From Amia ocellicauda (lineage: Eukaryota; Chordata; Actinopteri; Amiiformes; Amiidae), in contig NC_089858.1 in the NCBI RefSeq assembly GCF_036373705.1, positions 18,340,249 to 18,404,248 of the forward strand: a stretch of 64,000 bases of DNA. The letters run 5' to 3'. The position numbers were made by a program, and so were the translations under genes. Positions 1-11,086 of this stretch are shown piece by piece (the stretch's first letter is position 1; each line of letters opens with the position of its first letter). Below the pieces are notes generated by a model. The model had not been told where the DNA came from and did not search any database. It was given only the letters and a program-made list of their open reading frames with translations.

Positions 1-2260
1 AACGAGCAAAACGGATATCTCAGCATTCGGCTCGATTGAAAGAATGCCAGACTGGGGACACAATCAGAACAAACTCGCTACTTCCAACGTTTCCTTTGAA
101 GGAGAGGTAGGGCAGTTATTTTGCTCAGTGTCCCTTCTCTGAGATTGACACAAGAGACAACCACAAGACCTTTAGCCTCCCTTGAACACAGATGAAAGAC
201 CCTGTCTCTAGGGAATCTCACGCAAGGCAGGGAAATCAGAGAGAAAAAGGGGGAGGTGGGAATGCGAGTGTTCAAGAAGACTACCAGCAGCGAATAAACA
301 AACAAACAAAACAACTAAGGCTGAATTGCAAGAACACCCAGCTTTTCTCTTGTGCCAGAGAAAGGTAGGACCGTACACTGAAGCTATGGTTCGTAAAAGT
401 GCCATTTTGCAGTTATGCACAACCTTTCAGAATATTGTGCCTGTTCGGAGACCTCCACCCACATCTGCAGAACATTTGAACTGACAGACATCTTCCAACA
501 ACACTCACAAAATTGCTTTTATTCCTTCTTCTTGAAGTTTGTCAGAGTGATGGGGGAGGGAAGAGGGTGATGTGGAGGATGGCAAGGGGGGAGTGACACT
601 GCTCAGAGAATTTCCCTCCCAAGCCTCACTGAGGAACACAGCAGTCCATGTAAAATGCATGATGTGCATTAATGCAAGGTCCCCTTCCCAAGTCTAGCAG
701 TCTGCAGGGATATTAAGAGCTCATTTGTGTTCCTTTCAGCGCAAAAAAAAAAACGGAAACGCAAAGTGACTGTTTCATAGACTGCCTTCATATATAAATA
801 AGCAGAGAAAATCTCCACCAGCTGGGAGGGTTGAGTGACTGTTACAGGCATGTCTGTGCCTCCGATCCCACCCACAGTAGGCAGTAATATTAACACCTTT
901 ACTTTGATTTACTTTGTTTGTTTGGTTGGTTTTAGCTATATTTTTTGCACTTAATATTAAAAAACAGGTTCTCCTATAGAATACATGGTTACTTCCACTT
1001 CTTAGTCTGTGTTTTCTTAAACCTCACTTTGCTTTACACTGGGTCCTATGATAACATCATGCTGCATATAAATTTAATCAGTGCCGTCACTGCTCAGCCC
1101 TAAGAGCCAATGGTTCGGAAAACAGTGCCCTACAAAACATGCACTTACTGAATTTCCCAAAGACAGTCGCATGCCTAAATTATATAGGATACTCTCGATT
1201 AAGAATATTAATTAATTATCACCAATTAAAAACAATGAGGTTTCAACAAGCATTTACACTGTGCCATGAAAACATAATGGACGCCTGGAATAGACTCTCA
1301 CTGGAAAAGGAATGTCAGAAACATATTTGGCTATATAAATGGTTGTCTGTTTGTTTAATGTTAAAGATGTTAAAGAACAATTTTGAGTTTGTGTTTATTA
1401 TTTTTATATTAAGGGGGAAAAAAAAACATTAAAAATGCATGCTTTCAATGTCCACAGAAGTGCACTGAAAACAGAAGAAAGCAGTTTTAACTGGGATGTA
1501 AAAAGGCCAAGAGGAGAATTTGATTCTAATGTAAATTAACTAAATGCTATCCATTCCCATTTCCTTTTCAGGGATAATGAGAATCCCCATGTCAGCCCAA
1601 ATACCTTCAATTGTACAATTAAAGCTCACAAGCTTTAAACCAGATGTGATAATAGAATAGTAAAATGGTGTCATCCTGCTGTTGGCGTTTCATTAGCATG
1701 CTAATTATATCTGCACTATATAGCACACCTTGAGCTAAATTAAATTATGTCTTATTATTAAATTAAAACTACATTAATTAATAATAACCTTTCCCCTGGG
1801 GCAGCCTTGGTTATGGAATAATTCTCACCCGTTGGTATGGGAACCTGCAGCTATTGTTCCGTTCAGATGGGGCAGCTTTCTTGGAATTTCCAAAACACCC
1901 ATTCAATGGAGCGAATGACAGGTGTCCTCAACTGATCTAGTGCACGCCTCACTTGAGCTTTGTGACGTTACTGTGAATTGCATACTCGAGAAATCTCTTC
2001 CATCTCACTACAATTTCCTATAGACCAACTCTAGTTACTCAGTCAACCCTAGAAGACCGTGGATTGTGCCACCCACTCCATGCCTATCTAGTGTACTTGT
2101 ATGTCCATGTTCTCTGCAACAACAAAACCCAACAGGGCTCCAACAAGAAAGCCCAAATACTGTGGGGAAAAAGTAACCACTGGCAAGTAAATGACACTAA
2201 TACAGTTATGTGCAAAATAGACAGTTTAAATGTTGAGGTACTTTAGTAGCTGTACATTTT
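1..2260. other. Intergenic, no gene recognised
   Basis: No exon, RNA gene or clear transposon was recognised here. Short open frames on both strands have no family-like composition. Between about 1680 and 1800 the sequence is AT-rich with several TAATTA-type homeodomain core sites. That could be a conserved regulatory element, but nothing beyond composition supports it. Confidence 0.5.
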
Positions 2261-2263
2261 CAT

Positions 2264-2690
2264 TCTGTAAAGAGGAGATCTTCAGCCTAGCCCCCTAAGT
2301 GGTGGAAGAACCTTCCCACAGAGGTCAGGTCTGCACAGTCCCTGACTGACTTCTGGCGATTACTCAAAACTGTACCCATGATCTAGCAACTTCTTCCACA
2401 GAGCTGTTCAGAACTCTATATATACAACTATGCTCCTTCTTGGAACTTCTATTGATTTATCCTATGCCCTCCTCCTTCTAGCACATACCTGGGACTTAAC
2501 TGTATTATATCTGCATTTGTTGTTATATCATTGAAATAGGATGAACACTCATTGTAATTTGGGAATGATTACACTACTGCAGTTTTGTAATGCTTAATTG
2601 TAATGTTGTATTGATTGTATTACTGCACTTTTGTAGTGCTTAAATTGCTTATTGTGCAAGAAAGAAAATAATAATAACAATAATAAACAT
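2264..2690 (+). repeat. Degenerate non-LTR retrotransposon 3' fragment (possible)
   Basis: The plus-strand translation, across several stops, resembles the C-terminal tail of fish non-LTR reverse transcriptase ORFs. It has a 'WKNLP..VRSA.SLTDF..LLKT'-like pattern near 2300-2370, then a hydrophobic 'LCSFLELLLIYPMPSSF' stretch. An A-rich tail with AATAATAATAAC repeats follows near 2665-2690, as expected at a LINE 3' end. No reading frame is intact. Family assignment is uncertain. Confidence 0.4.
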
Positions 2691-3361
2691 GAATTCCCAC
2701 CATGGTGCTACCACAATAGATATCCCCGAGATGCCAACATCAAAGCATTGCACAGCAATAATAATGCAATGTGACCTAAACCACATCTTGACCCTTAGTT
2801 AGAGTGCTGATGATACTGACAAGCATGTGGAGGAAGACCAGAGGGACACGACATACTCCAACGTTTCTAATCTGCTAATTAATAAATAAATTATGTAGAG
2901 CACCTTATTGCTGCACATTGTTCTAAAAGATAAAAAAAACATACTACAGAGTTTGTCGAAATCCATTGACTAACAGTTAAAAATGCAACATTTAAGCAAG
3001 CGTCTTATTCTCATCAGTTTGCTTTAACTTCACTCCACAGCTATCTGTGTGAATCCCTAATTACAGTTTAAGCCTTATTTTTCAAAGAGCAATGAAAATG
3101 ATATACATCTGTAACATAACTCTGGTGTCAAGATGTATGAGCAGTGTACTTTTACAAATAAATTGAGTGCATGATAAAAGGTTTGCAAATATATTATATA
3201 ATGCAACAGTACCACCGAGTGGCAATTACATGTCATAACGTCATGTTGAATACAATAATCATATCCAAATTAGAAACCTGGTGTAGTTACTGATGATTTA
3301 GCCACACACACAACCCAGCGAGTTTAAAATTAGAACGTACTGTACAGTACAGCAATGAACT

Positions 3362-4045
3362 AAGAACATAAAGTTTACAAACAAGAGGAGGCCATTCAAC
3401 CCATTGTGCTCATTTGGTATCAAGTGATCCTAGGATCCCATCTAGTCTATTTTCAAATGTTCCCAAATTTTCAGCTTCAAACACATCGCTGGGGAGTTTG
3501 TTCAGATTGTGACTACTCTCTGTGTAAAGAAGTGTCTCCGGTTTTCCCATCTTGAATGCCTTGAAGTGCAATTTCCATTTGTGTTCCCGGGTGCGTGTGT
3601 CCCTGCTGATCTGGAAAAGCTCCTCTGGTTTGATGTAGTCAACGCTTTTCATGATTTTGAAGACTTGAATCAAGTCCCCACGTAGTCTCCTCTGTTCCAG
3701 GGTGAAAAGGTTCAGTTTCCCCACATTGTTTGAATGGAGAAAGTGAGGAATCCACGTAGACTCCTAGGTCTCTCTCATGCATTACTTCATCTAGTTCTAT
3801 TCCCCCCTAGTGTAATTATAGTGGACATTTTTGTTACCTGCATGTAATACATTGCACTTGCCCACATTTCATTTAATCTGCCAGGTGTCGGCACACAACT
3901 GAATATTATCCAAGTCCCTTTGAATAGTCGGAGCTACCGATATTGAAGTTGCTGAGCCACGATTGAGCCATGATTTGTATCATCTGCAAATTTGACAAGT
4001 TTGCGAACTATCCCAGAGTCCAGATCATTAATATAGATTGAACTA
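3362..4045 (-). repeat. CR1/L2-like LINE remnant, reverse transcriptase 3' end
   Basis: A minus-strand frame at 3410-3724 carries the end of a non-LTR reverse transcriptase: 'LEQRRLRGDLIQVFKIMK' followed by 'NKLPSDVFEAENLGTFENRLD'. This is the conserved C-terminal block of CR1/L2/Jockey-type polymerases. The flank at 3725-4045 looks like decayed upstream ORF sequence. The outer end near 3362 (AAGAACATAAAGTTTACAAA) looks like the dispersed terminus of this repeat class. The element is 5'-truncated and non-coding. Confidence 0.6.
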
Positions 4046-4461
4046 TATTCATTGAAAAACACACAAATTCAAGTGTATTGTGAATATATACACGTTATTT
4101 TGTTCTGGGTTTCACCGGATGATGAACAATAAAAAGTATGAGCAGACTATATTACTGGTGGATATTTCTAGATATACAAATATACTCATAAAGGTTAGAT
4201 GACGTTTAGTTGCACTGTGGCGTCACTGCGCAAAGGGTGATGGAACCATCTCCGAGTCCTTCACAAAATGATCGTTCATGAACTAGTTCCCCAGCTCTGA
4301 GCGTTTCAAAATCATGTTAGCATAATTACAAGCTACGGATACTAAATTTTAATTAAAAAAAAAAAAAAAACGCAATATAATGCAGTAAATACATATTAAC
4401 AATATATTAAAGGAGTAACACATTGATACAAAATAAGCAGTGGTAAAAAAAAATACAACTT

Positions 4462-4468
4462 AAATAAA

Positions 4469-4526
<58 letters not shown>

Positions 4527-4610
4527 GGGGGTGGGGAGGGAGTTCACGGGCCACAAGTGGATGCACTTTGGGCTGCATGTGGCCCACAGGTTGCCCACCA
4601 CTGTTGAAAC
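4462..4610. repeat. (TA)n/(T)n tract and hAT-like terminal fragment
   Basis: A (TA)n run at about 4467-4490 is followed by about 35 T, then a GC-richer segment ending in 'GGTTGCCCACCACTG'. That end is the reverse complement of a CAGTGGTGGGCAACC-type hAT terminus. No partner terminus or target-site duplication was found, so only a fragment is claimed. Confidence 0.35.
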
Positions 4611-4699
4611 TACATTTTCTTTTATGCAAGTGTACTTAAATGTATTGCTCTACATACATATTCAATAGTATTGCTCCACTGTCGGTATTTCTGATATCA

Positions 4700-5400
4700 G
4701 TTACTATTAAAACATTTATTTATTGGCAGATGCCCTTATCCAGGATGATTTACAAAACATAAGCGCAACACAAAGTGCAAAAATACATTTTTATTTTTTT
4801 TCAGTACAAGGCTTCAAACATTACAAATACAGATTTACTATTAAAACATGTTCACTTGGTTCTAAACACAGTATAAGGGTTGGCATCTAACACTGGCTGA
4901 GACCCTCTTATATAGTCATCTGTTGCCAGTCAATCTTTTGGCACAATTAAAACTTGTCTGTTTCTGATTGGGGGGAAAAAAAAAAAACAATGGTGTGCAT
5001 ACTGTATTGTACAAACTAGAAGAACAATCGGGTAAATATTAATGCAGCTGAGCTTTTTAATCCCACTAAACAGTAAATCACTCTAAACGCCACCTCCTCA
5101 CTGGTGCTGGTACATCTGCTACTACAGCTGCTTCAAGGAAGAGCCTTTCTATTCTCATCTCTTGATCTTCTGGCACAATCAAACCGGTCTCTGTTCCTCT
5201 TGATGGGAAAAAAAAGTCCTTACAAATGGTGCACAGAATACATTGTAATAGTTTTTATAGTTTATACAAAATCATGCATTTGTTCTTATTGTACTAACGG
5301 TCACCCTAAACAATATTCACCACCTCCTACCTTTCCGACCCTCACTGGTGCTGCTACAGATACTACAGCTGGTTTCAAGTGAGACTTCAGTCTCAGGGTT
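4700..5400. repeat. SINE-like core and diverged tandem duplication
   Basis: Around 4725-4760 the sequence 'GGCAGATGCCCTTATCCAGG' matches a short core that is widely dispersed in fish genomes. Downstream, segments starting near 4935 and near 5168 share blocks ('TGGCACAAT...AAA', 'GGGAAAAAAAA', 'ATGGTG.GCA', 'CACTGGTGCTG', 'TACTACAGCTG'). This indicates an old direct duplication with a period of roughly 230 bp. No gene is apparent. Confidence 0.35.
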
Positions 5401-7361
5401 TAAAAAAAAAAAACTTTAATATGCTGCTCTGCATTCTTGCTCATCATACAATTGTTTTGTTTTGAAGAGGTCATTTAAGGGTCTCCAACAGTAACAAATA
5501 TTCCAGTATGTTGGAAATGTATATTTTGCCAAGTGCAACAGGCCACTGAATGTCTGAAAATAGCAGTTGTCATTCATTTATGCAACAAATACTGAATATA
5601 CACTTGCATTTACGTCGCTAAAACCCACTGCAGTCGTCTGTCAATAACAGTACTTGTAGTTTGTACTATTACTAGATGTAACTTGTTGTTTTTCTCTGCT
5701 AACTTAAGTTTAGCAATTGAAACGCAGGAAAGCACCTGAACAGTTAAATAATAAAAGTACCAAAAGTGGTTGATTGACAGCAATTATGCTGTACACCCCT
5801 ATTACAGACAAACATAGCTTTACTATTTTTAATTTAGCATTTTTGTAAAAACTTTTATAGACACGTGTTGTCATTGCCTTATAAAACACTAGTACGATAG
5901 ATGAAACAACGCCTACATTCTTTTTTTCCATAAATATTGTTTTAAGCAGACTGCATACCGATTCAAAACGGAACACTACCACAAAAACATTAGATATCGG
6001 GTTACAAATATATACATGTTTCAAACTGACACCGAAGAAAGAAACTAAAATGCCTAAGCAAGCTGAATGCTGAATAAATGGCTGTAATAATCAAGGTGTT
6101 CAGTGTGTGGTGCACCTGGCCGTCTCACACCAGCAACTGAAACTCACTCGACGACGCGCATGCGCGGATTAAGGGTCTCGCAAAATTGCATATTTACAGA
6201 AATGTTTCTACATTGGCATGACAAAATGTGAACAATTGAAATACCACTTAGCCAATGTGCCTGTCCTGTTCGTTACAATTGAGCCTCATAAACACACTGC
6301 AGTCTGTATCCCAACGGCAGCGCCCAAACCGCGCACTGCAGCGGGGCAATGGCTGCGACACGACCTCACCAATCCCCGCAGGATGTTGGCGCCCATGCAG
6401 GGCAAAAAGCCCTAAAACCAGGGACCTTTTGACTTGGAAACACAGAAAATCTCTAGACTTGTTGCACTCTTTTATTCTTGATAGTGGGACGGTGACTATT
6501 GATACCCGTGCAGAACACTAATGTACAGGTGCTATTGAGAATCCAAACTCACCTTATCCTGCTCTGTATAACTTACATTATAGCAGCAGATTTGTAACCA
6601 AGAGCGTTTACATCAGACCCTAAGCACTAGGATACCTTAAACACTATCACCCCACACTTCTAGATAAAAAGATAGTTCACAACCAAATAACACTTTTAAA
6701 TAACAACCTCCAGAACCAAGTGACTTCCACAAACAGGATCCCAACCGAGAAAATCGCACACTTAAACTAATAAATCAGTAATTTTCATAGAAAAAGAAAC
6801 AAAACTTCATACAAGTAAAAAGATACCTAATGCGTAAACACTCCTATACAGCTACTTTAGCTAAGACACAAGTTAATAAAGTGCAAGTGTGCAATCAACA
6901 GTTAACAGGACTTTTACAACTATACATTGTAAGCACATACACAATTACAATTAGAATATAGTTTACAAGATCGTAGTTACCAACTCAAAATACAAACGAT
7001 GCACAGTCTCTTTTGCATTCAACCCCATACAATTGCGACCGACGTGTAAGAGCACGGGGGATACTTCACCGCACCCACTCCAGCACAGAGCAGACCAGCC
7101 CATCCAATATCAATAGTCGTAGTTCACCATTAAATCTAGCGCTTCAGCCAATTCACAGCGCCTCGATATTACACTTGAAAAGTTACAGTCCTCACCAAAC
7201 AGCCGCTCCCCAGCCCGTGCTCTGCGCTCACAAACCTCTCAAACCCGGTCGCTTCTCACTGATTAACCCACCTGTCTTTATACAGCTGCCAATACAAAAT
7301 AGCACTGCAACTACCATGGAGACCAATAGTTTGCCTGGGGTTTAAAGGGACAGTGCAACAG

Positions 7362-7395
<34 letters not shown>
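5400..7395. other. Intergenic, no gene recognised
   Basis: Apart from a (TA)n run at about 7365-7397 into which the next transposon inserted, no feature was recognised. A moderately CpG-rich stretch around 6130-6410 and another around 7020-7290 contain short open frames without recognisable domains. Neither has convincing splice or promoter structure. Confidence 0.45.
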
Positions 7396-7397
<2 letters not shown>

Positions 7398-7400
<3 letters not shown>

Positions 7401-8615
7401 TCACCTAAAGGATTATTAGGAACACCATACTAATACTGTGTTTGACCCCCTTTCGCCTTCAGAACTGCCTTAATTCTACGTGGCATTGATTCAACAAGGT
7501 GCTGAAAGCATTCTTTAGAAATGTTGGCCCATATTGATAGGATAGCATCTTGCAGTTGATGGAGATTTGTGGGATGCACATCCAGGGCACGAAGCTCCCG
7601 TTCCACCACATCCCAAAGATGCTCTATTGGGTTGAGATCTGGTGACTGTGGGGGCCAGTTTAGTACAGTGAACTCATTGTCATGTTCAAGAAACCAATTT
7701 GAAATGATTGGACCTTTGTGACATGGTGCATTATCCTGCTGGAAGTAGCCATCAGAGGATGGGTACATGGTGGTCATAAAGGGATGGACATGGTCAGAAA
7801 CAATGCTCAGGTAGGCCGTGGCATTTAAACGATGCCCAATTGGCACTAAGGGGCCTAAAGTGTGCCAAGAAAACATCCCCCACACCATTACACCACCACC
7901 ACCAGCCTGCACAGTGGTAACAAGGCATGATGGATCCATGTTCTCATTCTGTTTACGCCAAATTCTGACTCTACCATCTGAATGTCTCAACAGAAATTGA
8001 GACTCATCAGACCAGGCAACATTTTTCCAGTCTTCAACTGTCCAATTTTGGTGAGCTTGTGCAAATTGTAGCCTCTTTTTCCTATTTTTAGTGGAGATGA
8101 GTGGTACCCGGTGGGGTCTTCTGCTGTTGTAGCCCATCCGCCTCAAGGTTGTACGTGTTGTGGCTTCACAAATGCTTTGCTGCATACCTCGGTTGTAACG
8201 AGTGGTTATTTCAGTCAGAGTTGCTCTTCTATCAGCTTGAATCAGTCGGCCCATTCTCCTCTGACCTCTAGCATCAACAAGGCATTTTCGCCCACAGGAC
8301 TGCCGCATACTGGATGTTTCTCCCTTTTCACACCATTCTTTGTAAACCCTAGAAATGGTTGTGCGTGAAAATCCCAGTAACTGAGCAGATTGTGAAATAC
8401 TCAGACCGGCCCGTCTGGCACCAACAACCATGCCATGCTCAAAATTGCTTAAATCACCTTTCTTTCCCATTCAGACATTCAGTTTGGAGTTCAGGAGATT
8501 GTCTTGACCAGGACCACACCCCTAAATGCATTGAAGCAACTGCCATGTGATTGGTTGGTTAGATAATTGCATTAATGAGAAATTGAACAGGTGTTCCTAA
8601 TAATCCTTTAGGTGA

Positions 8616-8618
<3 letters not shown>
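7398..8618 (-). mobile_element. Tc1/mariner DD36E element, copy 1 (intact)
   Basis: A complete 1221-bp element flanked by TA dinucleotides (7396-7397, 8619-8620). Its ends are perfect 29-bp inverted repeats beginning CACTCACCTAAAGG. It sits inside a (TA)n microsatellite that continues on both sides. The single minus-strand gene fills almost the whole element, and its stop lies about 32 bp from the left end. Length, ends and TA target match the copies at 15.6 and 35.7 kb. Near identity among the copies implies recent transposition. Confidence 0.95.
7430..8470 (-). CDS. Tc1/mariner transposase, 346 aa, copy 1
   Basis: Cut-and-paste transposase. An N-terminal paired-like helix-turn-helix (about residues 8-120, including 'ISQSAQLLGFSRTTISRVYK') should bind the inverted repeats. 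The RNase H-like catalytic domain follows. The visible triad is D155 ('AWSDES'), D246 ('FQQDNAPCHKG') and E283 ('[11 protein letters not shown]'). Thirty-six residues separate the second and third, so this is DD36E as in the Incomer group, whereas classical Tc1 is DD34E. Relative to copies 2 and 3, private differences include H for R in the N-terminal 'NFERG', E for K in 'GKTSS', K for T in 'STTNRKK' and P for R after 'CHKG'. The frame is intact from ATG to stop. Activity is inferred only from integrity. Confidence 0.93.
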   Translation of the reverse strand: MGKKGDLSNFEHGMVVGARRAGLSISQSAQLLGFSRTTISRVYKEWCEKGETSSMRQSCGRKCLVDARGQRRMGRLIQADRRATLTEITTRYNRGMQQSICEATTRTTLRRMGYNSRRPHRVPLISTKNRKKRLQFAQAHQNWTVEDWKNVAWSDESQFLLRHSDGRVRIWRKQNENMDPSCLVTTVQAGGGGVMVWGMFSWHTLGPLVPIGHRLNATAYLSIVSDHVHPFMTTMYPSSDGYFQQDNAPCHKGPIISNWFLEHDNEFTVLNWPPQSPDLNPIEHLWDVVERELRALDVHPTNLHQLQDAILSIWANISKECFQHLVESMPRRIKAVLKAKGGQTQY

Positions 8619-8620
<2 letters not shown>

Positions 8621-8650
<30 letters not shown>

Positions 8651-9480
8651 AATAAAACTCGATCTCATTACATTCAAACAAATAAACAATACATCCATTG
8701 CACATCCGTTACATCTGAACTGGCACCAAAGTCCGGGACACCGAAGCCACTGACACTGTAGGCTTGATTGGAAATGCAACAGTGGATGTAAATCAATATA
8801 AAATAAATGTAAGAAAACAAGAAAACAAAACTCAAATTCGGTATAAAGTTCCCATCCCTCCATAAAACCTATTCCAGGCATGCGTTGTTTTATTATAGCC
8901 TATATACATGAGCCTTATTCATGTGCACCTTATTGCAGTTTCACAGCCCTGAATTGTATGGCAATATATCCCACTTATATGTACGTTTTAATTAAAATAC
9001 AAAAGCTTGAATTATATGGCACTTTATAATAATAATTATAAACATGTATTCTGCTTCTGCTACAAAAATGCGCCTACTGGCCAAAATTACTGTCACCTAA
9101 TTTAGCTAAAAGGTTGGGTTATTTCCTATTTGTTGTGGAAGTTGTCTTTGAATTAGCAAGTGTCAATGTCAACTTTTAGTGAATAGCATAATCGCAATCA
9201 TTAAACTGAGCACCTTTCAATAATACAAAAATCAAAAGTGATACTCTTGTTTTCTTTCTTCACCTAGAACAAACATTTATGTCAAATAAATCAATAAACA
9301 GAACAAACAAATGGGAGAATGCTATTGCGAGTATTTAATAATGTATTTGGAAAATGTCTTTAAGAGACGCTTAATCGGGCACTTTTTGGACGGCGTGCAA
9401 CTGTGCCCAGTTCGGGGGATGGGGCACTTGGTCAGTAGCCAGTATCACACTTATACCTCCGGTTAGGACTTCGTCGACAT
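8621..9480. other. Intergenic, no gene recognised
   Basis: A (TA)n remnant (8619-8646) is followed by AT-rich sequence without recognisable exons. Short open frames here lack family features. Confidence 0.45.
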
Positions 9481-9760
9481 ACGCAACACCAGTAAACTTT
9501 ACTGCTGGCTATGACGTCAGTAGCGGCTATGACGTCACATGAACAAGTTGTTAGTTTATGAATCGAAGGCAGAAGTCAGACATTCGGACTGTGAAGCTTG
9601 GAGATATACCATATCTATTCGCTATACCGTATCTATTCGAGATACCAAAGTATTCGAGTTTCAAGAGGAAATTGCAGCTGAGATCAGGAGAAGAATTACT
9701 GGTGGAATAATCACAGCACAGTTTCAAAGTAAGACACTGTTTCCCCCAGAAAGCTGTAGC
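9481..9760 (+). promoter_or_regulatory. Candidate promoter/5' exon with paired CREs
   Basis: Two perfect palindromic CREs (TGACGTCA) lie at 9512-9519 and 9530-9537, each inside a repeated 'GGCTATGACGTCA' unit, so they are 18 bp apart. Such sites bind CREB/ATF factors, usually near transcription starts. A possible splice donor (AAA|GTAAGA) lies near 9731. The next plus-strand splice acceptor ahead of a coding exon is at about 11084, so this may be the 5' region of the ITPRIP-like gene. The link is inferred. Confidence 0.4.
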
Positions 9761-11086
9761 GTACGAGAGCAGGGGAGGAGCAAAGGCTTGTTTATTTCAA
9801 TTTATTCGACGTTCACACAAAGTTTTTGGCCAGGCCAGTCGTCTAGCCTGAGTATAGGTGCGGGAAACGCGGTGGTAAAGTAATGTTGACACCGATAGCT
9901 ATATTACTATATTGTCACACGTATGCCCCGTTTCCACTGGCGGCCCCGGACGCTTAAACGGGAGTTTCAACTGTTTCAATTTAGGCGCCCGTCACCCCAC
10001 CAATTACAGCGCTTTAACAGCGAGGTGTGCGCAGGACTTGAGACACAGGGAAGAGATCAGATACATAATGTTGGAAGATATAGTCTCAAGTGCCGAGTGC
10101 GATCACGAAGACATTAGTTTTATTAGCAGCATGGAGTGAAATCCACGTACAGAAACAATGGCTGCTTACAATTAATATCCGAGTGCATTAAAAACTTGGA
10201 TTTCACAGGACCGGTGCAGCGCCTGACTAGTTAAAATAAACTGAAGGATAGTAATCGGATCGGTAGCAGCCGATATTATTCATATTTTATGAACAACTGG
10301 ACGGTGTTTGAGGCTGTGTTTTGTGAATGGTGTGCAGTCTGTTGTATAACAGCCCCGCAGAGACACTCAGTATGAAGGCGAACACGATTTTGTTAACGTG
10401 TGCCCATTTACAAGTTCAATGAATGAATAAATAAATAAATACAGCAGATCTGGGTTTCCCAACATTAAGGACGTCCATAAACGCCATGACTGAAACGTGC
10501 ACATAAATTAACCTGCTATATTGGAGCTGCTGTTACTGGATGATTCATCGTGAAACGTGTGTATTTTACGGTTTACGGCAGAAAGTGTGTTTGCAGTTAC
10601 AAATCTGTAGTAAAAGTCGAGTTGTGCTGTTTAAAAGACATATCTACTAGCACATATCTTGATGATGATTACAATAATAACAATAACCATAATACTAAAG
10701 AGCAAATATTTATTTTATTGTTGCACATGGAAACGTTTTCCTACGGTAACGTAATGCTTGTCTGAATATAATGTTGTCTATACACGTTTAGCTCTTCTTA
10801 ATATCTATTTATTACGCTGTCTCCAAAAAAATAGAATAAAATAGACACAAAAGTCCTTTTCACATCAGGCTCTATCGCTCACAGTGTTGTTTTCTGTCTT
10901 TGTTTTTAAAACGAAACACAAACCAAACCCTCCTCCCATCAGAGGGGATGGACTTCATAATGGCCTGGTTTTACAAAAAGCTCTGAACCAAGGCAGTAGT
11001 TTAAGCTTAGCCTTGGAACCAATATTACTGAAGGTGTGTGGGTTTACTTAACCTAAATATCTGAGTTTTCGTATCTGTGTTGCAGA

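Noticed and set aside
7013-7345. 110-codon plus-strand open frame
   Set aside because: Composition is Ser/Pro/His-rich without a recognisable domain, splice sites or poly(A) signal.
7818-8550. Plus-strand open frames inside the Tc1 elements, repeated in every copy
   Set aside because: They are antisense shadows of the transposase gene, conserved only because the copies are nearly identical.
9912-10139. 75-codon frame, and an overlapping 64-codon frame, after the CRE pair
   Set aside because: Neither has recognisable domains; they may be 5' UTR or intron sequence and were not called coding.
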